From contig CALHZD010000074.1 in NCBI GenBank assembly GCA_938040985.1, positions 1 through 20,576 of the forward strand: DNA of 20,576 bases. Reading direction: 5' to 3'. Each line of letters begins with the position of its first letter. The first letter of the stretch is position 1. The notes under the pieces are model-generated. The model made no database searches. It was not told where the DNA came from and saw only the letters and a program-made list of their open reading frames with translations. The translations under genes were made by a program, and so were the position numbers. This stretch comes from an uncultured Propionivibrio sp. (GTDB lineage Bacteria > Pseudomonadota > Gammaproteobacteria > Burkholderiales > Rhodocyclaceae). Shown here one piece after another: positions 8,228 to 16,003 of this stretch.

Positions 8228-8278
8228 CCGCCGCTGCCGGCATCTGCCTGCATTGCACGTTAAGCGCGGTAGCGGCGG
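8228..8278. repeat. Long hairpin downstream of the TonB receptor gene
   Basis: CCGCCGCTGCCG (8228-8239) pairs with CGGTAGCGGCGG (8267-8278) across a 27-nt loop: 11 Watson-Crick pairs plus one G-U as plus-strand RNA, or an A-C mismatch on the minus strand. It lies 56-106 nt beyond the receptor stop and has no T-run, so it may stabilise or attenuate a transcript rather than act as a classical intrinsic terminator. Confidence 0.45.
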
Positions 8279-8333
8279 CGTGCGGCAGGCTGAACGTCTG
8301 TGGCGTCCGAACGTCCGCGGCCGCGCCGGATTT

Positions 8334-10499
8334 TCAAAAACGCTTATCAAACGAAACGTAGTAATTCCGCCCGCGGCCAACGGACGTTGTCGTATCGTAG
8401 TTGCTGTAATGGATCCTCTTTTTATCGAGAACATTATTGACGCCGAAATTCAGCGTGAAATTCTTGTCGAAGAAACCCATGCCGCTATCCACCGGCTTCC
8501 AGCTGCCAAACAGGTCGACGATGGTAAACGCCTGGTTGATGTAGCGGTATTCGACACCGCGAATCCGCGTACTATAGGTGTTGCGCTTCGGCTTGAACCA
8601 GTGGGTTAACTTGACGCCGCCGGTCAGCTTCAATCCCGGATGGGTGTAGGAAGCATTGAAAGAGAGCTTATCCACCGAGGGCTGTTCCAGTTTGCCGGTC
8701 GCGCTATCGGTAATTTTCAGGTGATCGTATCCGCCGCCGAATTTCCAGTCGCGCCAGCGGTATTTCCCTTCGATTTCATACCCTCTGCGTTTGGCCGCGC
8801 TGACATTCCGGTATTGGGCATATTGGCGGGTTGTAACGCCATCGCCAATATCCGGGGGCGTACCGAGTTCGGGCGCCTCCTTCAGGGAGATCATGTCTTC
8901 GATTTTGCCGTCGAAATAGGTCGCCTTGAAGTAGAGTTCATCGTGGCCAAGTAAATTCTGCTTATCCACGGAAAAGCCGACCTCGTATTCCTTGGCCGTT
9001 TCCGGCTTCAGGTCAGCGTTCGGCACATACCAGTAATGAGGATTTAACGCACCGTCGGATGAGGTTTCGTGCGGCGTCGGGCCACGGAAGGTTTCCGCAT
9101 AGCCGGCCAGGAGGTAAATGCCATCAAAGGCCTGGTACGCCAGACTGATTTTCGGCGACAGACGGCCGTCCTTGTATTCTTTCGCGCCGCCTTTATCGAC
9201 GCCGCGCTGGAAGCTGTCGTAACGCGCGCCAAGGGTGAAATCCAGCCTGCCAAAGCTGGCGGTATTCTGCGCATAGATACCCAGATCCTTATAGTAATTG
9301 GGCATTGAGCCAAAAATAGAAGGCTCGCCATTGACGTTCATATAGGCATCTTCATTGCGGTCTTCGTAATCGACGCCGAGTACGAACTGGTTCTCCACCG
9401 CACCGAGCTTAAACTTCGCCCTATTTTTGATACCGATCCCCCAGCGTTCATCACTGTTTTTGTACTCGACCGGAGAATTACCGTCGCGGCTGCGGAAGTA
9501 GGAAGCATCGCTTTTATAGAATTTGGTTTCCAGATCGATCCAGTTATTGTCCAGCGGATCATATTGATAGCCGAGAATCCAATCACGCTGCTTAAGTTTT
9601 CCATGCACTGGATTGGTGCCTGGATCGAGGTGCCAGAGCGTTTGCCAAGTAGTCACCAGTTTTTCGTTATAGTCGAAATATGAAAAGTATAGCCGCTGTT
9701 CGGGGGTAAGGTTCCAGCCTAACTTGAGCATGCCGTTTTTAATATCTTCATCATTCGCGGCATGGGTAATCTGCGTTTTGCTGGAACTGGAAAATGCACC
9801 ACCATCAGCCAGTTTAATGTTGCCGAAGTGCGCGCCACGCCCATAAACGACAAAATCGAACGGACTGTCTTTCGAATCGAAAGCAATAGCCGCATGTCCA
9901 CTACGGCTGTTATTGGAATCATAGCGACCGCCGAGGGTAAAACCGAAATCCTTACCTTCAGAAATAAAATCCCTGGCGTCTTTCGTCCGCATGCTCACAA
10001 TCCCGCCAATGGCGCCGCTGCCGTGCAGCACGGAAGAGCCGCCTTTGACGACTTCAACCTCTTTCAGCAGATACGGGTCCGTACGGAAAGAAGAAATATG
10101 GTTGGAGAACATACTCACCGAGCGCCGGACGCCATCCTGTTCGATGATCACCCGATTCTCCGACTGATAGCCGAAACCGCGAATCTTGAATTGCGAGCCG
10201 ATCTGACGGCCATAATCATCTCCCGTCTCGAAGCCCGGCGTCTGGCTGAGACTTTCAACGACATTTTCACTGCCCTGCAAGTCTTCGCTTTCCAGCACGC
10301 TGACTTGCCCGGCATATGTCGCGGCGGAACTATCCATGCGGTTGGCGGTGACCGTCACCGGCGCGAGGCTCACTTCCGTACTTGCGGATTCAGAGGACGT
10401 ACGGGGTGGTTTGGCGGAATCATTTTCCTGAGCGAACGCCGGTATGGAAAGGCATACGCCCAACAGCGCAATGCTGTTTGCCAGACAGGTTTTCTTCAT
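8334..10499 (-). CDS. TonB-dependent haem/haemoglobin-type outer-membrane receptor
   Basis: A 721-aa outer-membrane receptor. The signal peptide MKKTCLANSIALLGVCLSIP-AFA is probably cut after residue 23. A TonB box-like stretch LAPVTVTA (45-52) follows, then the plug domain (about 60-180; KIRGFGYQSENRVIIEQDGV, VEVVKGGSSVLHGSGAIGG) and a beta-barrel ending in aromatic Phe (YYVSFDKRF). In the barrel, FRGPTPHE (471-478) and PNADLKPETAKEYEVGF (493-509) correspond to the FRAP and NPNL boxes of haem receptors, with His477 and His488 nearby as candidate ligands. The ATG at 10499 has GGAGAAG 5 nt upstream; the frame is open further to 10565. No tonB or haem ABC genes adjoin it. The substrate could be haem, haemoglobin or another iron complex. 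Confidence 0.88.
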   Translation of the reverse strand: MKKTCLANSIALLGVCLSIPAFAQENDSAKPPRTSSESASTEVSLAPVTVTANRMDSSAATYAGQVSVLESEDLQGSENVVESLSQTPGFETGDDYGRQIGSQFKIRGFGYQSENRVIIEQDGVRRSVSMFSNHISSFRTDPYLLKEVEVVKGGSSVLHGSGAIGGIVSMRTKDARDFISEGKDFGFTLGGRYDSNNSRSGHAAIAFDSKDSPFDFVVYGRGAHFGNIKLADGGAFSSSSKTQITHAANDEDIKNGMLKLGWNLTPEQRLYFSYFDYNEKLVTTWQTLWHLDPGTNPVHGKLKQRDWILGYQYDPLDNNWIDLETKFYKSDASYFRSRDGNSPVEYKNSDERWGIGIKNRAKFKLGAVENQFVLGVDYEDRNEDAYMNVNGEPSIFGSMPNYYKDLGIYAQNTASFGRLDFTLGARYDSFQRGVDKGGAKEYKDGRLSPKISLAYQAFDGIYLLAGYAETFRGPTPHETSSDGALNPHYWYVPNADLKPETAKEYEVGFSVDKQNLLGHDELYFKATYFDGKIEDMISLKEAPELGTPPDIGDGVTTRQYAQYRNVSAAKRRGYEIEGKYRWRDWKFGGGYDHLKITDSATGKLEQPSVDKLSFNASYTHPGLKLTGGVKLTHWFKPKRNTYSTRIRGVEYRYINQAFTIVDLFGSWKPVDSGMGFFDKNFTLNFGVNNVLDKKRIHYSNYDTTTSVGRGRNYYVSFDKRF

Positions 10500-10706
10500 C
10501 AAATCTTCTCCATGCATATTCGGGTAAATCACAAATCCAGGCCGGCGAACGACATGTTTCGGCATCTTTCACAAGACGTAAAGCATGAGTGCTTATGCAC
10601 ACACTCAAGCGCGATGCCGACGCTCCGCAACGTCTCTCAGCAGCAAAACAAAGCGCCTTCCAAAGCGTATTCACGTGTTCATCGGCTGGCTTGTTATTAA
10701 GCAACA

Positions 10707-10722
10707 GATGATAATAATCATC
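10707..10722 (-). promoter_or_regulatory. Fur-box-like palindrome upstream of the TonB receptor
   Basis: GATGATAATAATCATC is a 16-nt near-perfect palindrome (14 of 16 positions self-complementary) closely resembling the repeated GATAAT units of a Fur box. It sits about 210 nt upstream of the receptor start, in a locally AT-rich patch, where repression by iron-loaded Fur would be expected for such a gene. A possible -10 (TTAATA, 10696-10701 read on the minus strand) lies just downstream. Confidence 0.55.
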
Positions 10723-10806
10723 AACAATATTTTCATAGTTGCTATCAAAAATCACGCTGAGTACGGATTTCTCTTGCCATTACGCAACACATGTCCCTCA
10801 TGCCAT

Positions 10807-10857
10807 TCATGGTTTTCCACGATTCTCCGACAGAATCCGGCGATCCAATTTATCCAT
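10807..10857 (-). other. Short ORF resembling the Lrp/AsnC N-terminus (possible gene remnant)
   Basis: A 16-codon minus-strand ORF reads MDKLDRRILSENRGKP, preceded by GAAGAAG at a normal ribosome-binding-site distance. The MDKLDRRIL opening is characteristic of Lrp/AsnC-family regulators, but the frame stops at once and I see no convincing continuation in other frames. It may be the stub of a decayed regulator or chance. The rest of 10723-10889 shows nothing I can identify. Confidence 0.2.
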
Positions 10858-10889
10858 GACTTCTTCGGCAAAAAATATAAATGCGCCAT

Positions 10890-10913
10890 AAAAAAAGCCG
10901 CAGTAGCTGCGGC
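10890..10913 (-). terminator. Rho-independent terminator for the uup unit
   Basis: On the minus strand GCCGCAG-CTA-CTGCGGC (7-bp perfect stem, 3-nt loop, 10913-10897) is followed directly by seven T (10896-10890). It lies about 110 nt past the uup stop and would close the flavoprotein-racemase-uup transcript and insulate the TonB receptor gene. Confidence 0.88.
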
Positions 10914-11022
10914 CTTCGCTATATTTTTGATGTGATGTTGTAGAAAAAACTGCGCAATATTTCAGCAGAAGCTGCGCATTCTCCCTTCAGATCGGTTCCG
11001 CATTTATCGACGACCGCGCAGT

Positions 11023-12975
11023 TCAACCTTCCAGAAACGCCCAGCGCTCCAGCAAGGCCATAAGTTCCTCCTCAATCTCGGCGAGGCGCGTCGACAAACG
11101 CCGCGCTTCGTCGGGCTGCGCCTGATACAGCGTCGGATCTTCCAGCCGCAGCATGGCGGTTTTTTGTTCCGCTTCCAGCGCGGCAATGCGCCCTGGCAAA
11201 GCGTCGAGTTCGCGCGTTTCTTTGTAACCGAGCTTGCGCCGCCCTCCGGCAGGGCTTTTCTCTGAAAGAGATTCCGGCGATGCCGGCGCTGTCGTTGTCG
11301 GAGGCTTTGCCGGAACCGTACGATGCCCGCCGCCAGTGCGCTGCACGCTATGACGTTCTCTCTGACGCCCTTTCTGTTTCTGGTATTCCTGCCAGTCGCC
11401 GTAACCGCCGACCGACTCATACCAGCGGCCCTCGCCTTCCGGCGCGATGATCTGCGTCACGACATTGTCGAGAAAAGCGCGGTCGTGACTGACGAGAAAC
11501 AGCGTGCCCGTGTAATCCTGGAGCAGCTGTTCTAGGAGTTCCAGCGTTTCAATATCCAGATCGTTGGTCGGCTCGTCGAGCACCAGCACATTGGCAGGCC
11601 GAGCAAACAGGCGCGCCAGCAGCAGCCGGTTGCGTTCGCCGCCGGACAGCGATTTAACCGGCGAGCGGGCGCGCTCCGGCGAAAACAGAAAATCGCCGAG
11701 ATAGCCGATGACGTGTTTCCTCTCATTGCCGATTTCCACATAATCCGAGCCAGGAGAAATCACATCGACCAGCCTCGCTTCCTCATCGAGCTGCATCCGA
11801 AATTGATCGAAATAAGCAATCTGTAGGCGCGTCCCCAGGCGTACTTGGCCGGCATCCGGCGCCAATTCGCCGAGAATCAGGCGCAGCAGCGTCGTCTTGC
11901 CCGCGCCATTGGGGCCGATGATGCCGATGCGGTCGCCGCGCTGTAAGCGGCAAGAAAAGTTGCGCACCACGGCTTTATCGCCAAAGCTTTTCGATACATC
12001 AAACAATTCGGCCACCAGGCGGCCGCTTTTTTTGCCGGCGTCGATCGCCAGCTCGACGCGTCCCTGGCGCTCCCGCCGCGCCGCGCGTTCACGCCGCAAC
12101 TGTTCAAGCCGGCGCACACGGCCTTCGTTGCGCGTTCGCCGCGCTTCGATGCCTTTACGAATCCAGACTTCTTCCTGCGCCAACAGTTTGTCAAAGCGGG
12201 CGTTAAGGCTTGCCTCGTCGTGCAGCGCTTTTTCCTTGATCGCCTGGTAATCGGCAAAGCAACCGGAAAACGATTGCAGGCGGCCTCGATCCAGCTCGAC
12301 GATGCGCGTCGAAACACGGTCGAGAAAATGCCGATCGTGCGTGATGAAAACCATCGTTACGGCAGAGGTACGCAGCATGTCCTCCAACCATTCGATAGCC
12401 TCGATGTCAAGATGATTGGTCGGCTCGTCGAGCAGCAATACATCCGGCGGCGCCGCCAATGCCTGCGCCAGCGCCAGCCGCTTTTTCTGCCCGCCGGACA
12501 GCGTGCCGACGCGCGCGCCGGGATCGAGTGAACAACGCTGGATCGCCTGTTCCGCATGCGTTTCCAGCGACCACGCCTGACGCGCCTCGAGCGCGTTTTG
12601 CAGATGATGCAGGCGTTCAAGCAACAGCGCCTGTCGCTCCGGCGATACAGAAATCTCATGCGCAACGGCATGGTAGTCGGCGAGCAGTGACGAAACTTCG
12701 CCCATGCCGGCGACGACGGCTTCAAACACGCTCATATCCGGCGCAAACTGGGGTTCCTGCGGCACATAACCCAAATGCAGCCCCGGCTATCGCCACACGG
12801 TGCCATCGTCGAGCGCGCCCTGCCCCGCCAAGGCACGCAATAAAGAAGATTTACCACTGCCGTTGCGCCCGATCAGCGCCACGCGCTCACCCGGGTCGAG
12901 CTGAAAACTGGCGTGGTCGAGCAGCGGCACATGACCGTAAGCCAGCGAGGCATCGGAAAGCGTCAGATAGGGCAT
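11023..12975 (-). pseudogene. uup: ABC-F ATPase Uup, interrupted by an in-frame amber codon
   Basis: The full frame would encode 650 residues, the normal length for Uup, a soluble duplicated ABC-F ATPase that acts on ribosomes and has been linked to DNA-associated phenotypes. Codon 63 is TAG (12787-12789), between GTVWR and PGLHLGYVPQEP. The frame continues perfectly on both sides, and family members commonly have Gln there, so one C-to-T change explains it. Motifs by full numbering: Walker A1 GRNGSGKSS (36-44), before the stop; LSGGQ (159-163) and LLLDEP (180-185), after it; second Walker A GPNGAGKTT (354-362); and a C-terminal coiled-coil domain (KLGYKETRELDALPGRI) diagnostic of Uup. Restart at TTG 12774 would give 583 aa lacking Walker A1. 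Either a recent pseudogene or a sequencing error. Confidence 0.85.
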
Positions 12976-13079
12976 TTCAGTAGTTTTTTACGCTTTGCGA
13001 AATGACGAATCGGCAAATCATGAATAGGCGGCTCCCCGGCGGCGGCCAAAAACGCATCGAAGACATCAAACGTATCCAT
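12963..13079 (-). CDS. Possible 38-aa ORF bridging racemase and uup
   Basis: ATG at 13079 lies inside the last codons of the racemase gene in another frame. The ORF reads MDTFDVFDAFLAAAGEPPIH, then a basic stretch (RHFAKRKKLLKCPI), and stops inside the first codons of uup. It fills the gap between the two genes almost exactly. There is no clear Shine-Dalgarno sequence and I recognise no family. It could be a real small protein, a translational-coupling device, or chance in a GC-rich gap. Confidence 0.25.
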   Translation of the reverse strand: MDTFDVFDAFLAAAGEPPIHDLPIRHFAKRKKLLKCPI

Positions 13080-13770
13080 CCAAAATAAACGTCACAGCGG
13101 CAAGTGCATGAATCCGGGCGCTATCGAAGACGGGCAGCGGGCATTCTTCCGGCTGCAACAGCAAACCGATTTCCGTACAGCCGAAAATCACCGCTTGCGC
13201 ACCGCTTGCCTGCAAACCGGCAATGACGCTCTGAAAAAATGCGCGCGCCTCGGCAGTCAGGCGATTGCGGCACAGCTCCTCGAAAATCACCCGATCGATT
13301 TCATCCTGCTGCGCCGCATCCGGAACAAGTGCATGCACGCCCCGCAGACGCAAGCGGTCGGTATAAAAACCGTCGCGCATGGTAAAGCGCGTCCCCAGTA
13401 AAGCGGCGGTATGCAGCCCCTCGATCCGGAGGGCATCGGCAACGGCATCGACGATGTGCAGCAGAGGAATATTGACCGCGTTCTGTACGGTATCGGCAAC
13501 CTTGTGCATGGTGTTGGTCGCCAACACCAGCGCCTGCGCGCCGACGCTTTCCAGCCGGCGGGCACTCTGCGCGAGGACTTCTCCGGCCTGCGCCCAGTCG
13601 CCTGCCCGCTGCATCCGCACAATAGGCTCAAACTCCAGGCTATGCATCACGATGTCGGCGCTGTGATTGCCGCCTAGGCGGGCATTGATTTCGCGGTTGA
13701 TGCACTGGTAGTAGGACACCGTGCTCTCCGGACTCATACCGCCGATGATACCCAGGGTTTTCAGTTTCAT
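13066..13770 (-). CDS. Aspartate/glutamate-type amino-acid racemase (YgeA-like)
   Basis: A 234-aa PLP-independent racemase of the Asp/Glu/hydantoin racemase family, which interconverts L- and D-amino acids with two acid/base residues. It opens with the family block LGIIGGMSPESTVSYY. The first catalytic position is Thr85 (LATNTMH) instead of Cys, and the second is Cys198 (IFGCTEIGLLL). From memory, E. coli YgeA has the same Thr/Cys pair and was reported to act on L-Asp/L-Glu with unusual direction preference. The start overlaps the flavoprotein stop (ATGA), so translation is coupled. It is divergent from a polar amino-acid importer, which suggests D- or L-amino-acid metabolism, though the substrate cannot be read from the sequence. 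Confidence 0.87.
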   Translation of the reverse strand: MKLKTLGIIGGMSPESTVSYYQCINREINARLGGNHSADIVMHSLEFEPIVRMQRAGDWAQAGEVLAQSARRLESVGAQALVLATNTMHKVADTVQNAVNIPLLHIVDAVADALRIEGLHTAALLGTRFTMRDGFYTDRLRLRGVHALVPDAAQQDEIDRVIFEELCRNRLTAEARAFFQSVIAGLQASGAQAVIFGCTEIGLLLQPEECPLPVFDSARIHALAAVTFILDGYV

Positions 13771-14330
13771 TCCGGTAAATCCTCGATCTGCCGCACCAGG
13801 CGCCCAGCGTGATCCCTGGCCTTGGCCTGCACGCTTTGTAAATCTTCCTCACGGCTGAGTCCGGCAATGTACATCATGCTGTTGGAAATGACCGGCTGCC
13901 CGAACTGCAAGCCGCACAACAACCCCGTCTGGCGTAAAGGCGGAATAAACGCCTCAATGGCGTAATTCATCGCCTGGCCTTCCGCATAGGCTTCGGCTGG
14001 CGAGCCGGTGGTAAAGGAAACGATCAGCCGCTTGCCGTTCAATTTGGCGCCTGATCCATAGGCAAAACCATGCGTAAACACATCGTCCAGCCATTTCTTA
14101 AGCAATGCGGGCAGGCTGTACCAGAAAAGCGGGAACTGCCAGACGATCACGTCGGCGACGAGCAGTGCCTGCTGTTCGGCGGCAATATCGATCTGGTAGT
14201 CGGGATATAGCGCGTCCAGACGGCGAATCTGCGCATGGGGCAGACGACCGGCAAGCTCATCGAGAATCGCCCGATTGGCGGTAGATTGTTGCAGGTTCGG
14301 ATGGCCGGAAATAATCAGGATGTTTTTCAT
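13767..14330 (-). CDS. NAD(P)H:quinone oxidoreductase-like flavoprotein (flavodoxin_2 family)
   Basis: A 187-aa flavodoxin-fold protein related to KefF/KefG, YwrO and MdaB, which bind FMN or FAD and reduce quinones with NAD(P)H in the cytosol. MKNILIISGHPNLQQSTAN is the N-terminal phosphate-binding loop, and VWQFPLFWYSLPALLKKWLD followed by VFTHGFAYG is the diagnostic central block. SFTTGSPAEAY follows. The frame is open upstream to 14531, but ATG 14330 begins exactly at the conserved first strand and has GGAAG 5 nt upstream. It is the first gene of the unit that continues with the racemase and uup. No kefC/kefB potassium channel gene is nearby, so an ancillary-channel role is not supported. 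Confidence 0.87.
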   Translation of the reverse strand: MKNILIISGHPNLQQSTANRAILDELAGRLPHAQIRRLDALYPDYQIDIAAEQQALLVADVIVWQFPLFWYSLPALLKKWLDDVFTHGFAYGSGAKLNGKRLIVSFTTGSPAEAYAEGQAMNYAIEAFIPPLRQTGLLCGLQFGQPVISNSMMYIAGLSREEDLQSVQAKARDHAGRLVRQIEDLPE

Positions 14331-14570
14331 GGCAACTTCCTTTAAAAGGTTAGCGACACAATCAAGCCATCGGTAGGATCGCGTAAACAGGCGAAAGCAA
14401 TCACACACCAAGGCAAAGGTGCAATATAAATATATCGAACCAGGAAAAAAAGCGCATGCAAGGGTAATCATTGCGCCTTCATCCTTAGTCCTGACGCGCC
14501 GGTAATCGCAATCTGCCGGATAGATCGTCAAGACGGTGAAAAGTGACTATCCTCCACGATGGCAGCGGTT

Positions 14571-14585
14571 ATAACTTCAAGTTAT
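14571..14585. promoter_or_regulatory. Palindrome ATAACTT-c-AAGTTAT, probable operator
   Basis: A perfect 7-bp inverted repeat around one central base, 113 nt before the importer start and close upstream of the -10-like box. It also fits the LysR-type T-N11-A layout (ATAAC-N5-GTTAT). A LysR-family sulphur/cysteine or amino-acid regulator is a reasonable guess. None is encoded in the window. Confidence 0.45.
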
Positions 14586-14595
14586 TTCACCATGA

Positions 14596-14611
14596 CGAAA
14601 AAATTTTTTCG
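14596..14611. promoter_or_regulatory. Perfect 16-nt palindrome with A6T6 core
   Basis: CGAAAAAATTTTTTCG is fully self-complementary. The A-tract/T-tract core should bend DNA, and the element overlaps the expected -35 region of the downstream promoter. It could be an operator or a nucleoid-protein site. Confidence 0.4.
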
Positions 14612-14634
14612 CCCTCCATGCTTTCGGGGATAAT
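14606..14634 (+). promoter_or_regulatory. Candidate promoter of the amino-acid importer operon
   Basis: The -10-like box GATAAT (14629-14634) is preceded, 17 nt upstream, by a poor -35 (TTTTCG, 14606-14611) lying inside the A6T6 palindrome. A weak -35 next to an operator fits an activator-dependent promoter. This is inference from position only. Confidence 0.35.
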
Positions 14635-14697
14635 GCCCAACTTCCACGCGATGCTTCATCGGTGTTTCATCGCATTACTTTTATTGCGCCGCCTTCT

Positions 14698-15354
14698 ATG
14701 GATTTTGCTTATCTCAGCGAAGTTTTTCCGCAATACGTTGCCGCAACGGGAGAAACGCTACGCTTGTCATTGTGGAGTGTCGGCTTGTCGTTACTGTTCG
14801 GTCTGCTGATATGCATTGCAGTAGTCTACCGCTGCCCGGTACTCGCTCCATTCTGCCGGATGTATATCGAGCTATCACGCAACACACCGCTGCTGGTGCA
14901 ATTATTTTTCCTTTATTACGGCCTGCCGAAACTAGGCGTCCATCTATCAGGCTTTGTCTGTGGGGTGATCGGACTGACTTTCCTGGGGGCATCGTATATG
15001 GCCGAAGCGTTCCGCGGCGGCATTGAGTCGGTAAACAAAATTCAGCAGGAGGCCGCGCTGAGCATTGGATTAACCCCTGTACAAACTTTTATTTATGTCG
15101 TATTCCCGCAATCACTTGCGGCATCCGTACCTGCGCTGGTTGCCAATACGCTGTTCCTGATCAAAGAGACCTCGGTTGTCGGCGTATTAGCGGTAGTGGA
15201 ATTACTCAATCTGAGCAAAGAGTTAATCGGTCTGGATTACCAGACGAACGAGGCGCTGCTGATGCTGGTGCTCGGCTATGCAACGCTATTGCTCCCCGTA
15301 ATCGCCCTGGCGCCGTGGATCGAGCGCCATGTGCGCAAAGCAAGCCATGGCTGA
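14698..15354 (+). CDS. Polar amino-acid ABC transporter permease 1
   Basis: A 218-aa inner-membrane permease of the HisMQ/GlnP family. It has about five membrane segments, the family block ELSRNTPLLVQLFFLYYGLP (59-78), and the cytoplasmic EAA loop (EAALSIGLTPVQTFIYVVFP, 118-137) that docks on the ATPase. I chose the ATG at 14698 because MDFAYLSEVFPQYV aligns with the usual N-terminus. The frame opens 12 codons earlier at 14662, and neither start has a clear ribosome binding site. It pairs with the next permease to form the heterodimeric channel of a binding-protein-dependent importer whose four genes are contiguous and overlapping. Confidence 0.92.
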   Translation: MDFAYLSEVFPQYVAATGETLRLSLWSVGLSLLFGLLICIAVVYRCPVLAPFCRMYIELSRNTPLLVQLFFLYYGLPKLGVHLSGFVCGVIGLTFLGASYMAEAFRGGIESVNKIQQEAALSIGLTPVQTFIYVVFPQSLAASVPALVANTLFLIKETSVVGVLAVVELLNLSKELIGLDYQTNEALLMLVLGYATLLLPVIALAPWIERHVRKASHG

Positions 15355-16003
15355 ACCGATCGAATGGGGCGCATACGCCTGGCGGCTATTGCTTGGCATG
15401 AAGATGACATTCGCCATCTCCATAGTCTCGATGGCTATTTCAATTCTTGGCGGTGTGCTGTTCGGGATACTGATGATGCTGCCCAGCCGGTTGCTGCGTT
15501 TTTGCTGCCGCTGCTATCTGGAACTGATCCGTTTCATTCCGCTCCTGGTCTTGCTGTTCATTTTTTATTTCGGACTGGCCGGCTGGTTCGACTGGCACTG
15601 GGAGCCATATGTAGTCTGCACTTTCGTGTTCAGTCTATGGGGCATTGCCGAAATGGGGGACCTCGTGCGCGCAGCGCTCTCGTCGATCGACAGGCATCAG
15701 AGCGAAACAGCGTTGGCACTCGGTTTGAGCAAGGCCCAGACCTTCCGTTACGTGCTGCTGCCGCAGAGTATCCGCCGCGCCTTGCCCGGCATAGTCAACC
15801 TGCTAACGCGAATGGTCAAGACGACAGCGCTAGCGGCGCTGATCGGCGTTATCGAAGTCGTTAAGGTCGCACAACAGATTATCGAGTTGCACCCGGGCGC
15901 TTCATTCTGGATTTATGGAGCCGTATTTGTGCTGTACTTTATCGTCTGTTACCCACTTTCCCTGCTGGCAGCGCGTCTGGAACAACAGGGGCAGGAGTCA
16001 TGA
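15347..16003 (+). CDS. Polar amino-acid ABC transporter permease 2
   Basis: A 218-aa HisMQ-family permease of the same length as permease 1. It shows ELIRFIPLLVLLFIFYFGL (59-77) and the EAA-type loop SETALALGLSKAQTFRYVLL (119-138). The ATG at 15347 overlaps the preceding gene by 8 nt. An in-frame ATG at 15329 would add six residues. The classical Arg-Asn/Gly-Thr-Pro motif of this family is altered to RFIPLL here, as seen in one member of many heterodimeric pairs. Its last codon overlaps the ATPase start. Confidence 0.92.
   Translation: MAEPIEWGAYAWRLLLGMKMTFAISIVSMAISILGGVLFGILMMLPSRLLRFCCRCYLELIRFIPLLVLLFIFYFGLAGWFDWHWEPYVVCTFVFSLWGIAEMGDLVRAALSSIDRHQSETALALGLSKAQTFRYVLLPQSIRRALPGIVNLLTRMVKTTALAALIGVIEVVKVAQQIIELHPGASFWIYGAVFVLYFIVCYPLSLLAARLEQQGQES

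Larger units (their letters stand above)
7651..8333. other. Repeat-rich non-coding region between ppk and the TonB receptor
   Basis: About 680 nt without a credible gene. Short frames here are made of repeats whose period of about 40 nt is not a multiple of three. From left to right it holds a small hairpin (CGCCA-tct-TGGCG, 7692-7704, no T-run), a perfect GCCGCC-ggt-GGCGGC hairpin (7759-7773), an inverted-orientation repeat arm, and a core of about 170 nt with the short hairpin AGCAC-ggcat-GTGCT. After these come a GTAC-gtcct-GTAC motif near 7990, the direct-orientation repeat arm, and a longer hairpin. Repeats and hairpin are listed separately. Confidence 0.6.
14331..14697. other. Divergent regulatory region, flavoprotein versus amino-acid importer
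   Basis: About 370 nt without a gene I can support. The right half holds two palindromes and a -10-like box directed at the importer (listed separately). The left half, which should contain the flavoprotein promoter, is AT-rich around 14420-14440 (ATATAAATATAT), but I see no convincing -35/-10 pair. Confidence 0.5.

Noticed and set aside
8036..8361. Small proteins encoded by the repeat region
   Set aside because: The 40-nt period shifts the frame at each unit, so the peptide similarity between overlapping frames is a by-product of DNA repeats; no ribosome binding site or family signal.
10420..10755. 111-aa minus-strand ORF upstream of the receptor
   Set aside because: It overlaps the receptor signal-peptide region, the Fur-like site and the likely promoter, and has no recognisable domain.
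14331..14531. 67-residue N-terminal extension of the flavoprotein
   Set aside because: The flavodoxin fold starts at MKNILIISGHPN with a good GGAAG site; upstream codons show only a Cys-rich non-homologous stretch.
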